A stretch of DNA of 34,744 nucleotides from Bacteroidota bacterium (lineage in GTDB: Bacteria > Bacteroidota > Bacteroidia > Sphingobacteriales > Sphingobacteriaceae): assembly GCA_013287375.1 (NCBI GenBank), contig JABDDX010000020.1, positions 1 to 34,744 of the forward strand. Direction: 5' to 3'. Below the pieces are notes generated by a model that searched no databases, had not been told where the DNA came from, and worked only from the letters and a program-made list of their open reading frames with translations. The position numbers and the translations under genes are program-made. This document shows positions 8,438 to 15,994 of the stretch, piece by piece. The number at the start of each line of letters is the position of its first letter. The first letter of the stretch is position 1.

Positions 8438-8526
8438 GTCATCCCGAACTTGTTTCGGGATCTCTCAGGACATTTCAGACAGCAGGTTACTAATCATGTG
8501 GGATGCCGAAACAAGTTCGGCATGAC
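8438..8526. repeat. Palindromic repeat, GTCATCCCGAACTTGTTTCGG family
   Basis: 21-nt arms at 8438-8458 and 8506-8526 with one mismatch, around a 47-nt loop. It starts 2 nt after the miaA stop and may stabilise or end the miaA transcript. Confidence 0.85.
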
Positions 8527-8590
8527 TTTCCTGTTCACAACCGTGTATAATATTTCCCTTTCCAAACCCTAAAGTCCATCAAATTTTCCT

Positions 8591-8598
8591 CACTTTTG
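8591..8598 (+). promoter_or_regulatory. Putative -7 box of phospholipase C gene
   Basis: CACTTTTG (one mismatch to TAnnTTTG) ends 3 nt before the ATG at 8602. Weak call, supported mainly by the repeated spacing at other genes. Confidence 0.35.
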
Positions 8599-8601
8599 TG
8601 T

Positions 8602-11136
8602 ATGGATACCCGCAGGGACTTTATAAAAAAGGCAGCGCTTTTGACCGGCGCGACAGGACTCACCAGTATTTTGCCACCGGCTATTCAGCGGGCTATGGCT
8701 ATTAACCCCATACCGGGCAGCACTTATATGGATGCCGAGCATGTGATAATATTGATGCAGGAAAATCGCTCATTCGATCATGTGTTTGGTACTTTACGGG
8801 GCGTGCGTGGTTATAATGATCCACGTGCAATTGATCTGCCCAATAAAAACAAAGTGTGGCTGCAAAGCAATAATAAGGGTGAAACTTACGCGCCCTTCCA
8901 TCTCGATATAAAAAATACCAAATCTACCTGGATGAATTCGCTGCCGCACACGTGGCAAAACCAGGTGGCAGCCCGTAACGATGGTAAGTTTGATAAGTGG
9001 CTGGAATCAAAACGATCCGGCAATCCGGCTTACGCCGATATGCCTTTAACTTTAGGCCATCATAACCGTGACGATATTCCTTTTTATTATGCCTTGGCAG
9101 ATGCCTTTACGGTATGCGATCAGCATTTTTGCTCATCATTGACAGGTACTGGCCCTAACAGGACCTTCTTTTGGACAGGTACAATACGTGAAGAGCAAAA
9201 TGAAAATTCCCGCGCTTTGGTTTGGAACGATGATGCCGATTTCGGCCAATTGAAATGGACAACATTCCCTGAACGATTAGAGGACAACGGCATCAGTTGG
9301 AAATGCTATCAAAACGAGATCGGTATTGATTGCGGCTTGACCGAGGAAGAATCGCAATGGCTATCGAATTTCACAGATAACGAATTGGAATATTTTGCGC
9401 AGTATAATGTATTTCTTAACAAAAAAAGGATGGCTTATGTGCAAAAGCGCCTAGCAGAGCTGCCTATTGAAATAAATGCTATCCAGCAAAAAATGTCAAA
9501 ATTGCCTGTCGGCGATCTACATATTAAAACATTGGAGGCTAAACTTAAAAGCAAACATGATGATTTTACCGCATTTAAAAAGGAAGCGGATACTTACAAG
9601 CCCGGTGATTTTGAAAAATTATCGCAACGGGAAAAGAACCTTCATGAAAAAGCATTAGTTAGCAACCAGAAAGATGCTGACTACCGCGAGCTGACTACTT
9701 TAACTTATGATGATAACGGCACCAAACGCGAGGTTAAAGTACCCAAAGGCGATGTGCTAAGTCAGTTTAGGGCTGATGTAAACAGTGGTAGTTTACCAAC
9801 TGTATCGTGGTTAGTGGCGCCTGAAAATTTCTCCGACCACCCGAGCGCGCCGTGGTATGGTGCCTGGTATGTATCGGAAGTGATGGATATTTTGACTAAG
9901 AACCCGGAGGTTTGGAAAAAAACTATCTTCATTTTAACTTACGATGAGAACGATGGTTATTTTGATCACGTGCCGCCTTTTGTAGCGCCGCATTCGCAGA
10001 GGCCAGAGACTGGGAAAGTGTCTGAAGGAATTGATACCCGGGTAGAATATGTTACGCTGGAGCAGGAACAAGCCAGAAACGGATTTCCCGAACCAGACCT
10101 TGCCGAAAGCCCGATAGGCTTGGGTTATCGTGTACCGCTTGTTATCGCTTCGCCGTGGAGCAGGGGTGGTTTTGTGAATTCGGAAGTGTTCGACCATACT
10201 TCTACCCTACAGTTTCTGGAACATTTTTTAAGTAAGAAAACAGGCAAACAGATCAAAGAAACCAATATCAGCGATTGGCGGCGTACTATTTGCGGGGATT
10301 TGACTTCGGTGTTTCGCACGTACAATGGCGAGGAAATAAAAGAGCCAGAGTTTTTAGTTAGAGACACCGTTGTGGAGGATATACACAAAGCTAAGTTTAA
10401 AGGTTTGCCGAGTGATTTTAAGGTGCTTACCGCGGAGGAAATCAGGCAGATTAATGATGATCCGGCATCATCGCCTTATCTGCCTAAACAGGAAACTGGC
10501 ATCAGTCCATCGTGTGCGGTGAATTACCAATTGCATGCTGATGGGAATTTGAATGAAGACCACTCAGCCTTTAACATCACCTTTGCTGCGGGGAATCGTT
10601 TTTTTGGGGCAGATGCGTTGGGTGCGCCTTATAACGTGTATGCCCCAGGCAGATATTTACAGGAAGATGCCCGCAGCTGGGCATACGCGCTTAAAGCGGG
10701 CGACCATTTAACTGATAGCTGGCCGCTTAGTAACTTTGAGGGCAACAATTATCATTTGCGGGTATATGGGCCTAATGGTTTTTTTCGCGAGTTTGGTGGT
10801 AGTGCCGCTGACCCTGATGTTGCTTTGGTATTTGATTATCAGGCTACAAAAGACAAAAAACCAACGGGTGATGTTGCTATATCTTTCAGGAATTTGGGTA
10901 AACAAACCTGTCGCCTGCGATTGATTGATAATACCGGGCGGGAACCTGTTAAATCATTGCCATTGGCCGCAAACGGTGTACTGAGTGGTGTAATTAAGCT
11001 GCAAAAAAGTTATGGATGGTATGACTTCACTATAAAAAGTGAAGACTCTGATATTTATTTAAGGCGATTTGCCGGGCATGTTGATACCGGCCAATCCAGT
11101 TTTAGTGACCCGGTTATGGGTAGAGTGAGCGTATAA
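8602..11136 (+). CDS. Phosphocholine-specific phospholipase C, Tat-exported
   Basis: 844 residues from the ATG at 8602. The N-terminus has a Tat signal (TRRDFIKKAALLTG, then an AMA-like cleavage region near residue 33). Catalytic-domain motifs of the bacterial PlcH/PlcN acid-phosphatase-like family are present: MQENRSFDHVFGTLRGVRG, HFCSSLTGTGPNRTFFWTG, TYDENDGYFDHVPPFVAPHS and HTSTLQFLEHFL. Two beta-rich C-terminal repeats typical of this family follow (about residues 630-840). It probably cleaves phosphatidylcholine or sphingomyelin head groups in the periplasm or outside the cell. It is longer than Pseudomonas PlcN/PlcH (about 690-730) because of a charged, coiled-coil-like insertion at about residues 270-385. 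Substrate preference is not decidable from sequence. Confidence 0.93.
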   Translation: MDTRRDFIKKAALLTGATGLTSILPPAIQRAMAINPIPGSTYMDAEHVIILMQENRSFDHVFGTLRGVRGYNDPRAIDLPNKNKVWLQSNNKGETYAPFHLDIKNTKSTWMNSLPHTWQNQVAARNDGKFDKWLESKRSGNPAYADMPLTLGHHNRDDIPFYYALADAFTVCDQHFCSSLTGTGPNRTFFWTGTIREEQNENSRALVWNDDADFGQLKWTTFPERLEDNGISWKCYQNEIGIDCGLTEEESQWLSNFTDNELEYFAQYNVFLNKKRMAYVQKRLAELPIEINAIQQKMSKLPVGDLHIKTLEAKLKSKHDDFTAFKKEADTYKPGDFEKLSQREKNLHEKALVSNQKDADYRELTTLTYDDNGTKREVKVPKGDVLSQFRADVNSGSLPTVSWLVAPENFSDHPSAPWYGAWYVSEVMDILTKNPEVWKKTIFILTYDENDGYFDHVPPFVAPHSQRPETGKVSEGIDTRVEYVTLEQEQARNGFPEPDLAESPIGLGYRVPLVIASPWSRGGFVNSEVFDHTSTLQFLEHFLSKKTGKQIKETNISDWRRTICGDLTSVFRTYNGEEIKEPEFLVRDTVVEDIHKAKFKGLPSDFKVLTAEEIRQINDDPASSPYLPKQETGISPSCAVNYQLHADGNLNEDHSAFNITFAAGNRFFGADALGAPYNVYAPGRYLQEDARSWAYALKAGDHLTDSWPLSNFEGNNYHLRVYGPNGFFREFGGSAADPDVALVFDYQATKDKKPTGDVAISFRNLGKQTCRLRLIDNTGREPVKSLPLAANGVLSGVIKLQKSYGWYDFTIKSEDSDIYLRRFAGHVDTGQSSFSDPVMGRVSV

Positions 11137-11148
11137 TTAGTCTCCCCC

Positions 11149-11318
11149 TTTGTGATTTCGACCGAAGGGAGAAATTTTCTTCGACTTTTCATGCGACTAT
11201 ATAAGCTGAAGAAGATTTCTCCTCGTACCTCGTCGAAATGACAATCTTATTTATAAAAGTAATCACACATAGAAAAGCGGCCTTGCATAGTTCGCGATTG
11301 CTTCGTTCCTCGCAATTG
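11149..11318. repeat. Palindromic repeat cluster after phospholipase C gene
   Basis: Imperfect arms at about 11152-11184 and 11209-11244 (TTTCGAC...GGAGAAAT type) form a long hairpin. Next comes AGCGGCCTTGCATA (11276-11289, repeated exactly at 33642-33655) and a single arm CGCGATTGCTTCGTTCCTCG (11294-11313) of the family at 13281. It fills the gap between two convergent genes. Confidence 0.7.
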
Positions 11319-11324
11319 TAAGTT

Positions 11325-13049
11325 TTATAATGGCTTGCGTACAGATGCCGGGTTAAGATTCAGCTTGTTCAATACCGGCATCCCCGGAGGGTTAACCAGT
11401 GCTATTTGCATCGGTGTTAGCTGCGATGCACGGGTTTTCTTGTTCAGGAAACTACTTTTTAAACGGGTTATGGCATAATATTGAAGGGTATCTACAATTA
11501 AAAGTTGCCAGCCCTTGGCTTTCACACTTTTTATAACATCAGGGTTAGCATATAGATAAAAGGTGTTTTTAGGAACGGATTTAACAGTATCGGGATTAAC
11601 GATTTGCAATGGGCTGTTCAGGTAGAATTCCATAGGCCAGGCATCATTTTCGGGTTCCATTACCGGGTATTTTTTGAGATCGTGATGATTGATCCACTCT
11701 GCAGCCGCGCTACCTGCCTGGTATTGGAGCAGGGTTGGATAGAAAGCCATGTTAAGGTAGATGTTCACTATAAACGAAACCAGTACGGTGCTGATGATAA
11801 TGCGCTGGATACCGTCGTAGCTGACTATTTTCGGAACCATGATCATGGCAACGTACAGCAAAAATAAGATGATCAAAACTGGGGTTGTCAGCACCGAATA
11901 GAAGAAATATTCGATGGTGCAGATAAGAGCAATCATGATAGCGATTACCACTATCTGTGTGATACGGATAGTTTTAATGCTCTTAGGCGATTGTACGCCG
12001 TACAGGTACTGCGCCGTAATAATGGCGAAGAATGGAAACACGATATTCATATAATGCGGCAACTGGAACCTGGATGCCGAGAACAGTAAAAAGGTAAGCA
12101 AGGCTGCGCAGATACAGTACCACTCCTGCCCCTTTGTGTTTTTTATACCGGTTTTTATAAAACGGTATATCGATACAAAAAACAACAGGGACCATGGCAA
12201 AAATGCCCAAAGGGTTGTATGCACAAAGAAAAACGGATCGCCGCCGCCTTTGATGGGACCGGTGTTGAAGAATCGGCCGAACTGACTATCCCAGAAAAAG
12301 AATTTAATACCGGAAACGTGAGTGTGATTAAAAACTACTTTTTCGGGGTGAATATCAAACTGGTAATACAGGCAATAAAGTTCGGGGATGATGAATATCA
12401 GCACGAAGATTATCGCTACCAGCCATTTCCAGTTGAACAGCTGTTTCCATTGTTGGGTGATGATGAACTGCCCAACTATTGCGCCACCAATGGGGATAAT
12501 GGCGAACATTCCTTTAGTCATGATGGCGCACGCGGTGAAGATACAGCCTGCCAGCAAATGCCAGTAATTATTGCGTATGTTGGCTTTATAAAAATGATAT
12601 ACCGCGGCGATGATCAGTCCGGTTAAATAAGGCTCGGCACGAACATCGTTATTGGATAGCAGTATGTGTTGAGCGGTAAGCAGTATCAGTACCGACCATA
12701 AGGCAATTTGTTTATTGTATAAGTTTTTGGCGAAGTGATAGGTGTATAAAGCGCCCATCAGCAAAAACAAAATTCCCGGCAGTTTATAGGCCCAGGTAGT
12801 AATGCCAAACAGATTGAAAGATAGAGCTGTGATCCAGAACGGGAAATGAGGCTTATCGAGCCAATCGCGGCCGTTTACCATCAGATTTACATAATCATGA
12901 TGCAGTGCCATGGTTTTGGATATGGTAGCGTACAGGGCAGCATCGGGGCCCATAATGGTAACAAATAAGCCACTAAAATTAACCGCGACAGCCAGCGCAA
13001 TAAAAAAATAAAGCCATTTTAATTGCTTAGCCGGTATAGTTTGCTCCAT
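11325..13049 (-). CDS. ArnT/PMT-like membrane glycosyltransferase (copy 1)
   Basis: 574 residues with about 11 hydrophobic segments and a final soluble region. The first periplasmic loop has the GT-C pattern with acidic residues (MGPDAALYATISKTMA), then DWLDKPHFPFWITALSF and NNDVRAEPYLTGLI. These match the ArnT/dolichyl-phosphate-mannose transferase fold, which moves a sugar from a lipid carrier to lipid A, protein or another acceptor at the outer face of the inner membrane. Donor and acceptor are unknown. It is clearly a paralogue of the gene at 20514: they share WDSQFGRF, HPEK-V-F and DVRAEPYL. The start codon lies 4 nt after a TATATTTG box. Confidence 0.87.
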   Translation of the reverse strand: MEQTIPAKQLKWLYFFIALAVAVNFSGLFVTIMGPDAALYATISKTMALHHDYVNLMVNGRDWLDKPHFPFWITALSFNLFGITTWAYKLPGILFLLMGALYTYHFAKNLYNKQIALWSVLILLTAQHILLSNNDVRAEPYLTGLIIAAVYHFYKANIRNNYWHLLAGCIFTACAIMTKGMFAIIPIGGAIVGQFIITQQWKQLFNWKWLVAIIFVLIFIIPELYCLYYQFDIHPEKVVFNHTHVSGIKFFFWDSQFGRFFNTGPIKGGGDPFFFVHTTLWAFLPWSLLFFVSIYRFIKTGIKNTKGQEWYCICAALLTFLLFSASRFQLPHYMNIVFPFFAIITAQYLYGVQSPKSIKTIRITQIVVIAIMIALICTIEYFFYSVLTTPVLIILFLLYVAMIMVPKIVSYDGIQRIIISTVLVSFIVNIYLNMAFYPTLLQYQAGSAAAEWINHHDLKKYPVMEPENDAWPMEFYLNSPLQIVNPDTVKSVPKNTFYLYANPDVIKSVKAKGWQLLIVDTLQYYAITRLKSSFLNKKTRASQLTPMQIALVNPPGMPVLNKLNLNPASVRKPL

Positions 13050-13053
13050 GGGG

Positions 13054-13061
13054 CAAATATA
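13054..13061 (-). promoter_or_regulatory. Putative -7 box, GT-C copy 1
   Basis: Minus strand TATATTTG, a full match to TAnnTTTG, with CCCC as the only spacer before the ATG at 13049. It predicts a leaderless mRNA. Confidence 0.55.
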
Positions 13062-13098
13062 ATCAGTTTTTTGGAAGATGATATTTTCTTGTGGTATC

Positions 13099-13255
13099 GC
13101 TCGCCGCTATGGCTTTGTTCTTTGTCTCGATACAAAGAACCAAAAATCAAGTCAAACCGAAGGCTTCTTTGCCGCACTTGGCCTTTGCCCTGGAACCGCA
13201 CGGGCCACCATTGTTCTACCCGTTTTCGGCTGAAGCTGTCGGGTTGACGGAGAAA
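13099..13255. repeat. Long dispersed-repeat-like sequence with TTCTTTGT hairpin
   Basis: About 155 nt with no convincing gene. It holds a small hairpin, TTCTTTGT/ACAAAGAA, at about 13118-13139, followed by ACCAAAAATCAAG. I recall very similar sequences between genes of other Sphingobacteriaceae, but only one copy is in this window. Open frames across it have no family features and are probably spurious. Confidence 0.5.
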
Positions 13256-13280
13256 TTGGGTATGGTAATATTAAGAAATT

Positions 13281-13366
13281 GTCATTGCTGTAAGGAACGA
13301 AGCAATCGCGAACTCTGCATATTCGCTTTGCTTACGTGCGATTGCTTCGTTCCTTACAGCAATGAC
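13281..13366. repeat. Perfect 29-bp palindromic repeat, GTCATTGC/GGAACGAAGCAATCGC family
   Basis: Arms 13281-13309 and 13338-13366 are perfectly complementary over 29 nt with a 28-nt loop. It ends 13 nt from the isochorismatase-like stop codon. The 330-nt gap 13050-13379 consists of this element, the repeat at 13099 and a promoter-like box. Confidence 0.92.
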
Positions 13367-13379
13367 ATTAAAAAAAATC

Positions 13380-13934
13380 CTATAAGAATTTTAAAATATT
13401 CTCTGTTGTATCAACCTCTCCTAATCTTGGGAAAATGTATTTGAAGCTATGGTTGTGGGCATCGGCAAACATATCGGTCATGGCATCGCTGGCGAAGGTT
13501 ACGTTGTAGCCTAATGCTGCAGCAGTGCGCGCAGTACCTTCAACACCTATGCTGGTTGCAACACCGCCAATTACAATACCGGTTACTCCTACTTTTTTAA
13601 GCTGCGCATCAAGGTCGGTACTGTCGAAAGCGCCCCAGCTTGATTTAGTAACGAAAATATCTGAGTCTGTTGTTTTGATTTCAGGGATGATCTCGATAAA
13701 ATCAGCTGGTAATGAACCGCCATGAGATGGTGCAGGTTCTTTACGCGATGGTTTAAATTTTGCAGGATCTACATTAACAATTACAACCGGCTGACCGGCT
13801 TTGTGGAAAGCATCTGCTAGTTTAGCTGTGTTTTCGATTACACCGGCTATTGGGTGTGCTACCGGGAAAGCTACGATCCCTTTTTGCATGTCGATTAATA
13901 CGAGTGCTGTTTTTTCGTCTAAGGCAGTTATCAT
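13380..13934 (-). CDS. Isochorismatase-fold hydrolase lacking the catalytic cysteine
   Basis: 184 residues. The fold is recognised by LVLIDMQKGIVAFP (Asp15), a lysine at 97 in VTKSSWGAF, the cis-peptide region GGVATS, and TARTAAALGYNV. In cysteine hydrolases such as nicotinamidase or N-carbamoylsarcosine amidase, the position seven residues after the first Gly of this loop is Cys; here it is Gly130 (GVATSIGVEGTA). True isochorismatases such as EntB and PhzD also have Gly there, so a non-cysteine mechanism is possible, but no siderophore or phenazine genes are nearby. The substrate is unknown. It is cytoplasmic, with no signal peptide. The region upstream is a heptad-type repeat. Confidence 0.88.
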   Translation of the reverse strand: MITALDEKTALVLIDMQKGIVAFPVAHPIAGVIENTAKLADAFHKAGQPVVIVNVDPAKFKPSRKEPAPSHGGSLPADFIEIIPEIKTTDSDIFVTKSSWGAFDSTDLDAQLKKVGVTGIVIGGVATSIGVEGTARTAAALGYNVTFASDAMTDMFADAHNHSFKYIFPRLGEVDTTENILKFL

Positions 13935-13950
13935 GTTTTTTTTATTTATT

Positions 13951-14072
13951 TAGTGAATGAGCGAATTAGTGATTGAGTGATTGTTTATTTGGTGAATGAA
14001 TAAGTGAGTGATTAAAAAAGGGAACTTAATCTAACACAATCAACTTATTCAACCAATCAACTAATTAATAAG
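13951..14072. repeat. Heptad-unit inverted repeat, GTGAATGA type
   Basis: 13951-14013 is a run of degenerate 7-nt units (TAGTGAA, TGAGCGA, ATTAGTG, ATTGAGT and so on). 14028-14070 carries partly complementary units (AATCAAC, CAATCAA). The pairing is less perfect than at 3164 or 29311. It lies between the divergent isochorismatase-like gene and the unknown gene at 14175. Confidence 0.65.
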
Positions 14073-14174
14073 GCAAACTTACAAGTTTAGCTTATCACGT
14101 TAAAAATAAAAGTGTCATTGAATAAACATTTTGGTGTTTTTGAGGTTAATAAATACAATTAATCTCAACATATC

Positions 14175-14687
14175 ATGAAATACGCATTCCTTTTCGGCAC
14201 CAGCGCTTTTATAGTTCCACAGGGTGTTATTACTGTTGCCAATGACGATATTACCAAGCAGATACTGCATGTTCATTCTCTTTACCATGATAACGACCCG
14301 GCATCGTTTTTCAGTATAAACCTGGATATTCAGGATGCCGCGGGCAATTACATACGCCTTACCGGAAACAAAGCCGAGAGCGAAGGCAATTACAAGGTTG
14401 AAACCGAACGAAACAGCGTAAAAGTATTAACCGGTAATGGATCTGTACTAATACATGTTCATCAATTGGATAACGAAACCGCCATGAACCTTGAACACAA
14501 TATTACTGCTGAATTTGAAGTAAACATGCCTTTAGCAGTGATACGCATTAGCGGTGATTTTATGGCTGATGGTGTACACGTTGTTGCCGAAAATGAGAAG
14601 CTTTGGGTTAATGAAGATTCCTGGGCAACAGCTGCGCTGTCGGGTACCGGGCCATTGCGCTTTACAGCGGCAGGTGTGGCTATTTAG
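14175..14687 (+). CDS. Conserved-looking protein of unknown function, 170 aa
   Basis: I do not recognise the family. The 170 residues have no signal peptide or membrane segment and alternate short hydrophobic and polar stretches, suggesting an all-beta fold. Visible stretches include FLFGTSAFIVPQGVITV at the N-terminus, IRLTGNKAESEGNYKV, ITAEFEVNMPLAVIRISGDF and TGPLRFTAAGVAI at the end. The clean frame, ATG start and normal codon use support a real gene. Neighbours on both sides are separated by repeat blocks, so context gives no role. No promoter was recognised. Confidence 0.7.
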   Translation: MKYAFLFGTSAFIVPQGVITVANDDITKQILHVHSLYHDNDPASFFSINLDIQDAAGNYIRLTGNKAESEGNYKVETERNSVKVLTGNGSVLIHVHQLDNETAMNLEHNITAEFEVNMPLAVIRISGDFMADGVHVVAENEKLWVNEDSWATAALSGTGPLRFTAAGVAI

Positions 14688-14700
14688 TTAATTGCTTTAC

Positions 14701-14930
14701 TCTCTTTTTGTCATTCTGAACGGAGTGAAGACAAGTTTTCTTTCAAAACTGTTTTAGGATGTCACCCTGAGGCACTCGAAGGGTGAGCGCAGAGGCCTTG
14801 CGCTTGCTTAGTATGGAGAAGAGGCCTTTGCCCGCTATGCTTCGAGTGCCTCAACATGACACCCTTTTCTTGTTATTTCTCCTTCAGATTCCACAGGATT
14901 TATAACTCAGAATGACAAGGGGAAAAGAGA
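14701..14930. repeat. Nested palindromic repeats
   Basis: Outer arms TCTCTTTTTGTCATTCTGAA (14701-14720) and CTCAGAATGACAAGGGG plus AAAAGAGA (14907-14931) pair imperfectly. Inside them, inner arms 14760-14781 and 14840-14861 (TGTCACCCTGAGGCACTCGA type) form a second hairpin of a different family. The 255-nt gap between stop codons is entirely repeat. Confidence 0.75.
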
Positions 14931-14942
14931 ACTTATGGTTTT

Positions 14943-15161
14943 TCAATCCCCCAATTCATAGCAATCAAACCCGGCGGTTTGCAGGGCTGATTCTACTTTG
15001 CGTGGGCAAAGGTAGTCGTTGCTTACAATACGCAGAATGCGGTCGCAATCATCCAGATCGACATTCCAATCCTCGATAGCCGGCATGGCGGTTAATAAGG
15101 GTTTAATCTTACTAACCGCTTTTGAGTCGGCAACATTTGTTACAAATACCAGTATATCCAT
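14943..15161 (-). CDS. Small HMA-fold-like protein without metal-binding CxxC
   Basis: 72 residues with a beta-alpha-beta-beta-alpha-beta pattern like heavy-metal-associated domains (MDILVFVTNV, DWNVDLDDCDRILRIV, VESALQTAGFDCYEL). The metal-binding MxCxxC loop is absent; the loop reads VTNVADSKAV, so copper transport is unlikely. Similar small proteins occur in Bacteroidota and are annotated only as HMA-domain proteins. It starts 6 nt after the darcynin-like stop codon and is the last gene of the sigma-factor operon running from 16585. Confidence 0.75.
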   Translation of the reverse strand: MDILVFVTNVADSKAVSKIKPLLTAMPAIEDWNVDLDDCDRILRIVSNDYLCPRKVESALQTAGFDCYELGD

Positions 15162-15167
15162 GCCGGA

Positions 15168-15512
15168 TTAATTAACCGTAGTTATATCCTGTATATTTAA
15201 AGAACCACGGAAATTATTATTCACTCCGATAATTAAATCTTTTATCTCAAAATAAGGAATGGCAAATGTTTTGGATTCCCTTAAATATCCTATCAGGTAA
15301 CCATATTCCTTTAAATTATCAGTTTCAATAATTAAAAAATCGGAAATTCTCGAATGTGTAAAATCCGAATCGAACAATCTGATCTTACATGATGAGCTGA
15401 ATTTTTCAAAAACCGGCTGCAACTCCTTTTCAACAAAGCTGTCCCGATCTTTACGGGGTAACAATAACCATTGGTTTGTTGCGTTTACCAAAATTAAAAT
15501 TGTGTATTCCAT
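15168..15512 (-). CDS. Darcynin-like protein
   Basis: 114 residues resembling the darcynin family of unknown function: an opening of the type ILVNATNQWLLLPRKDRDSF, then ELQPVFEKF, IRLFDSDF, SDFLIIETDNLKEYGYLIG and a terminal FAIPYFEIKDLI. The family is small, soluble, probably an alpha/beta dimer with a ferredoxin-like fold. It has no signal peptide. It sits 17 nt after the two-TM protein gene and 6 nt before the HMA-like gene, so it is probably co-transcribed with the ECF sigma factor. The assignment is from recalled family pattern, not alignment. Confidence 0.68.
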   Translation of the reverse strand: MEYTILILVNATNQWLLLPRKDRDSFVEKELQPVFEKFSSSCKIRLFDSDFTHSRISDFLIIETDNLKEYGYLIGYLRESKTFAIPYFEIKDLIIGVNNNFRGSLNIQDITTVN

Positions 15513-15529
15513 ATAATTTAAAAAAATAA

Positions 15530-15934
15530 TTATTCGGTTGCTTTTGGCGTTTCGGTTTTAAAATCTTCCCAATCACCAAATCTCCTGCCACGGCGGTGGT
15601 CACCAAAACCTCCGCACATGCGCTCAGCCATTTTTTGTTTGAAGCGTTCTTTTTCTTCGGGAGTCATGTTCTTAAACTTTTCTTCCATACGGGGGCGCAT
15701 CCATGGGCCACCGCCTCCATTACCCCAACCACGGCCTCCTTTACCAAAGCCAAACAGTATTTTGCATAGTATAAATATGCCCATGGCCTGCCAAAAAGTT
15801 ATTATACCTACATGCAGTATAGCAGGCAGCAGGTTATTCCATAACTGCATTACCACAAAACTCACCAGCGATAAAACAACCGCTACCAGTATCGGGATAA
15901 AAATAAATCGTCCTTTAAAAAATATTCTTTTCAT
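15530..15934 (-). CDS. Two-TM protein with Gly-rich linker and charged tail, sigma-linked
   Basis: 134 residues from the ATG at 15934, which begins the basic KRIFFKGRF stretch; an upstream in-frame ATG at 15976 is less likely. Two hydrophobic segments (about residues 10-30 and 40-60) flank a WNNLLPAILHVG loop. A glycine-rich stretch follows (GKGGRGWGNGGGG), then a charged helix EEKFKNMTPEEKERFKQKMA that resembles helices of Spy/CpxP-like periplasmic sensors. The gene follows an ECF sigma gene by 60 nt, so a membrane-bound modulator or sensor of that sigma is possible, but it lacks a recognised anti-sigma domain. Confidence 0.75.
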   Translation of the reverse strand: MKRIFFKGRFIFIPILVAVVLSLVSFVVMQLWNNLLPAILHVGIITFWQAMGIFILCKILFGFGKGGRGWGNGGGGPWMRPRMEEKFKNMTPEEKERFKQKMAERMCGGFGDHRRGRRFGDWEDFKTETPKATE

Positions 15935-15994
15935 GTCTTTAATTTTTTTCGTGTAATTATTTGTTTTGAAAAGCACTCAAGAGGGCTTCGCCGT

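Noticed and set aside
8596..8601. TTG start for phospholipase C
   Set aside because: The TTG is part of the TTTG of the putative -7 box; the ATG at 8602 begins a normal Tat signal.
13091..13444. Open frame of 117 codons on the plus strand across the 13099 repeat
   Set aside because: It runs through a repeat and the perfect palindrome at 13281, overlaps the isochorismatase-like gene and shows no protein-family features.
14943..15161. Copper chaperone call for the HMA-fold protein
   Set aside because: The metal-binding CxxC loop is absent.
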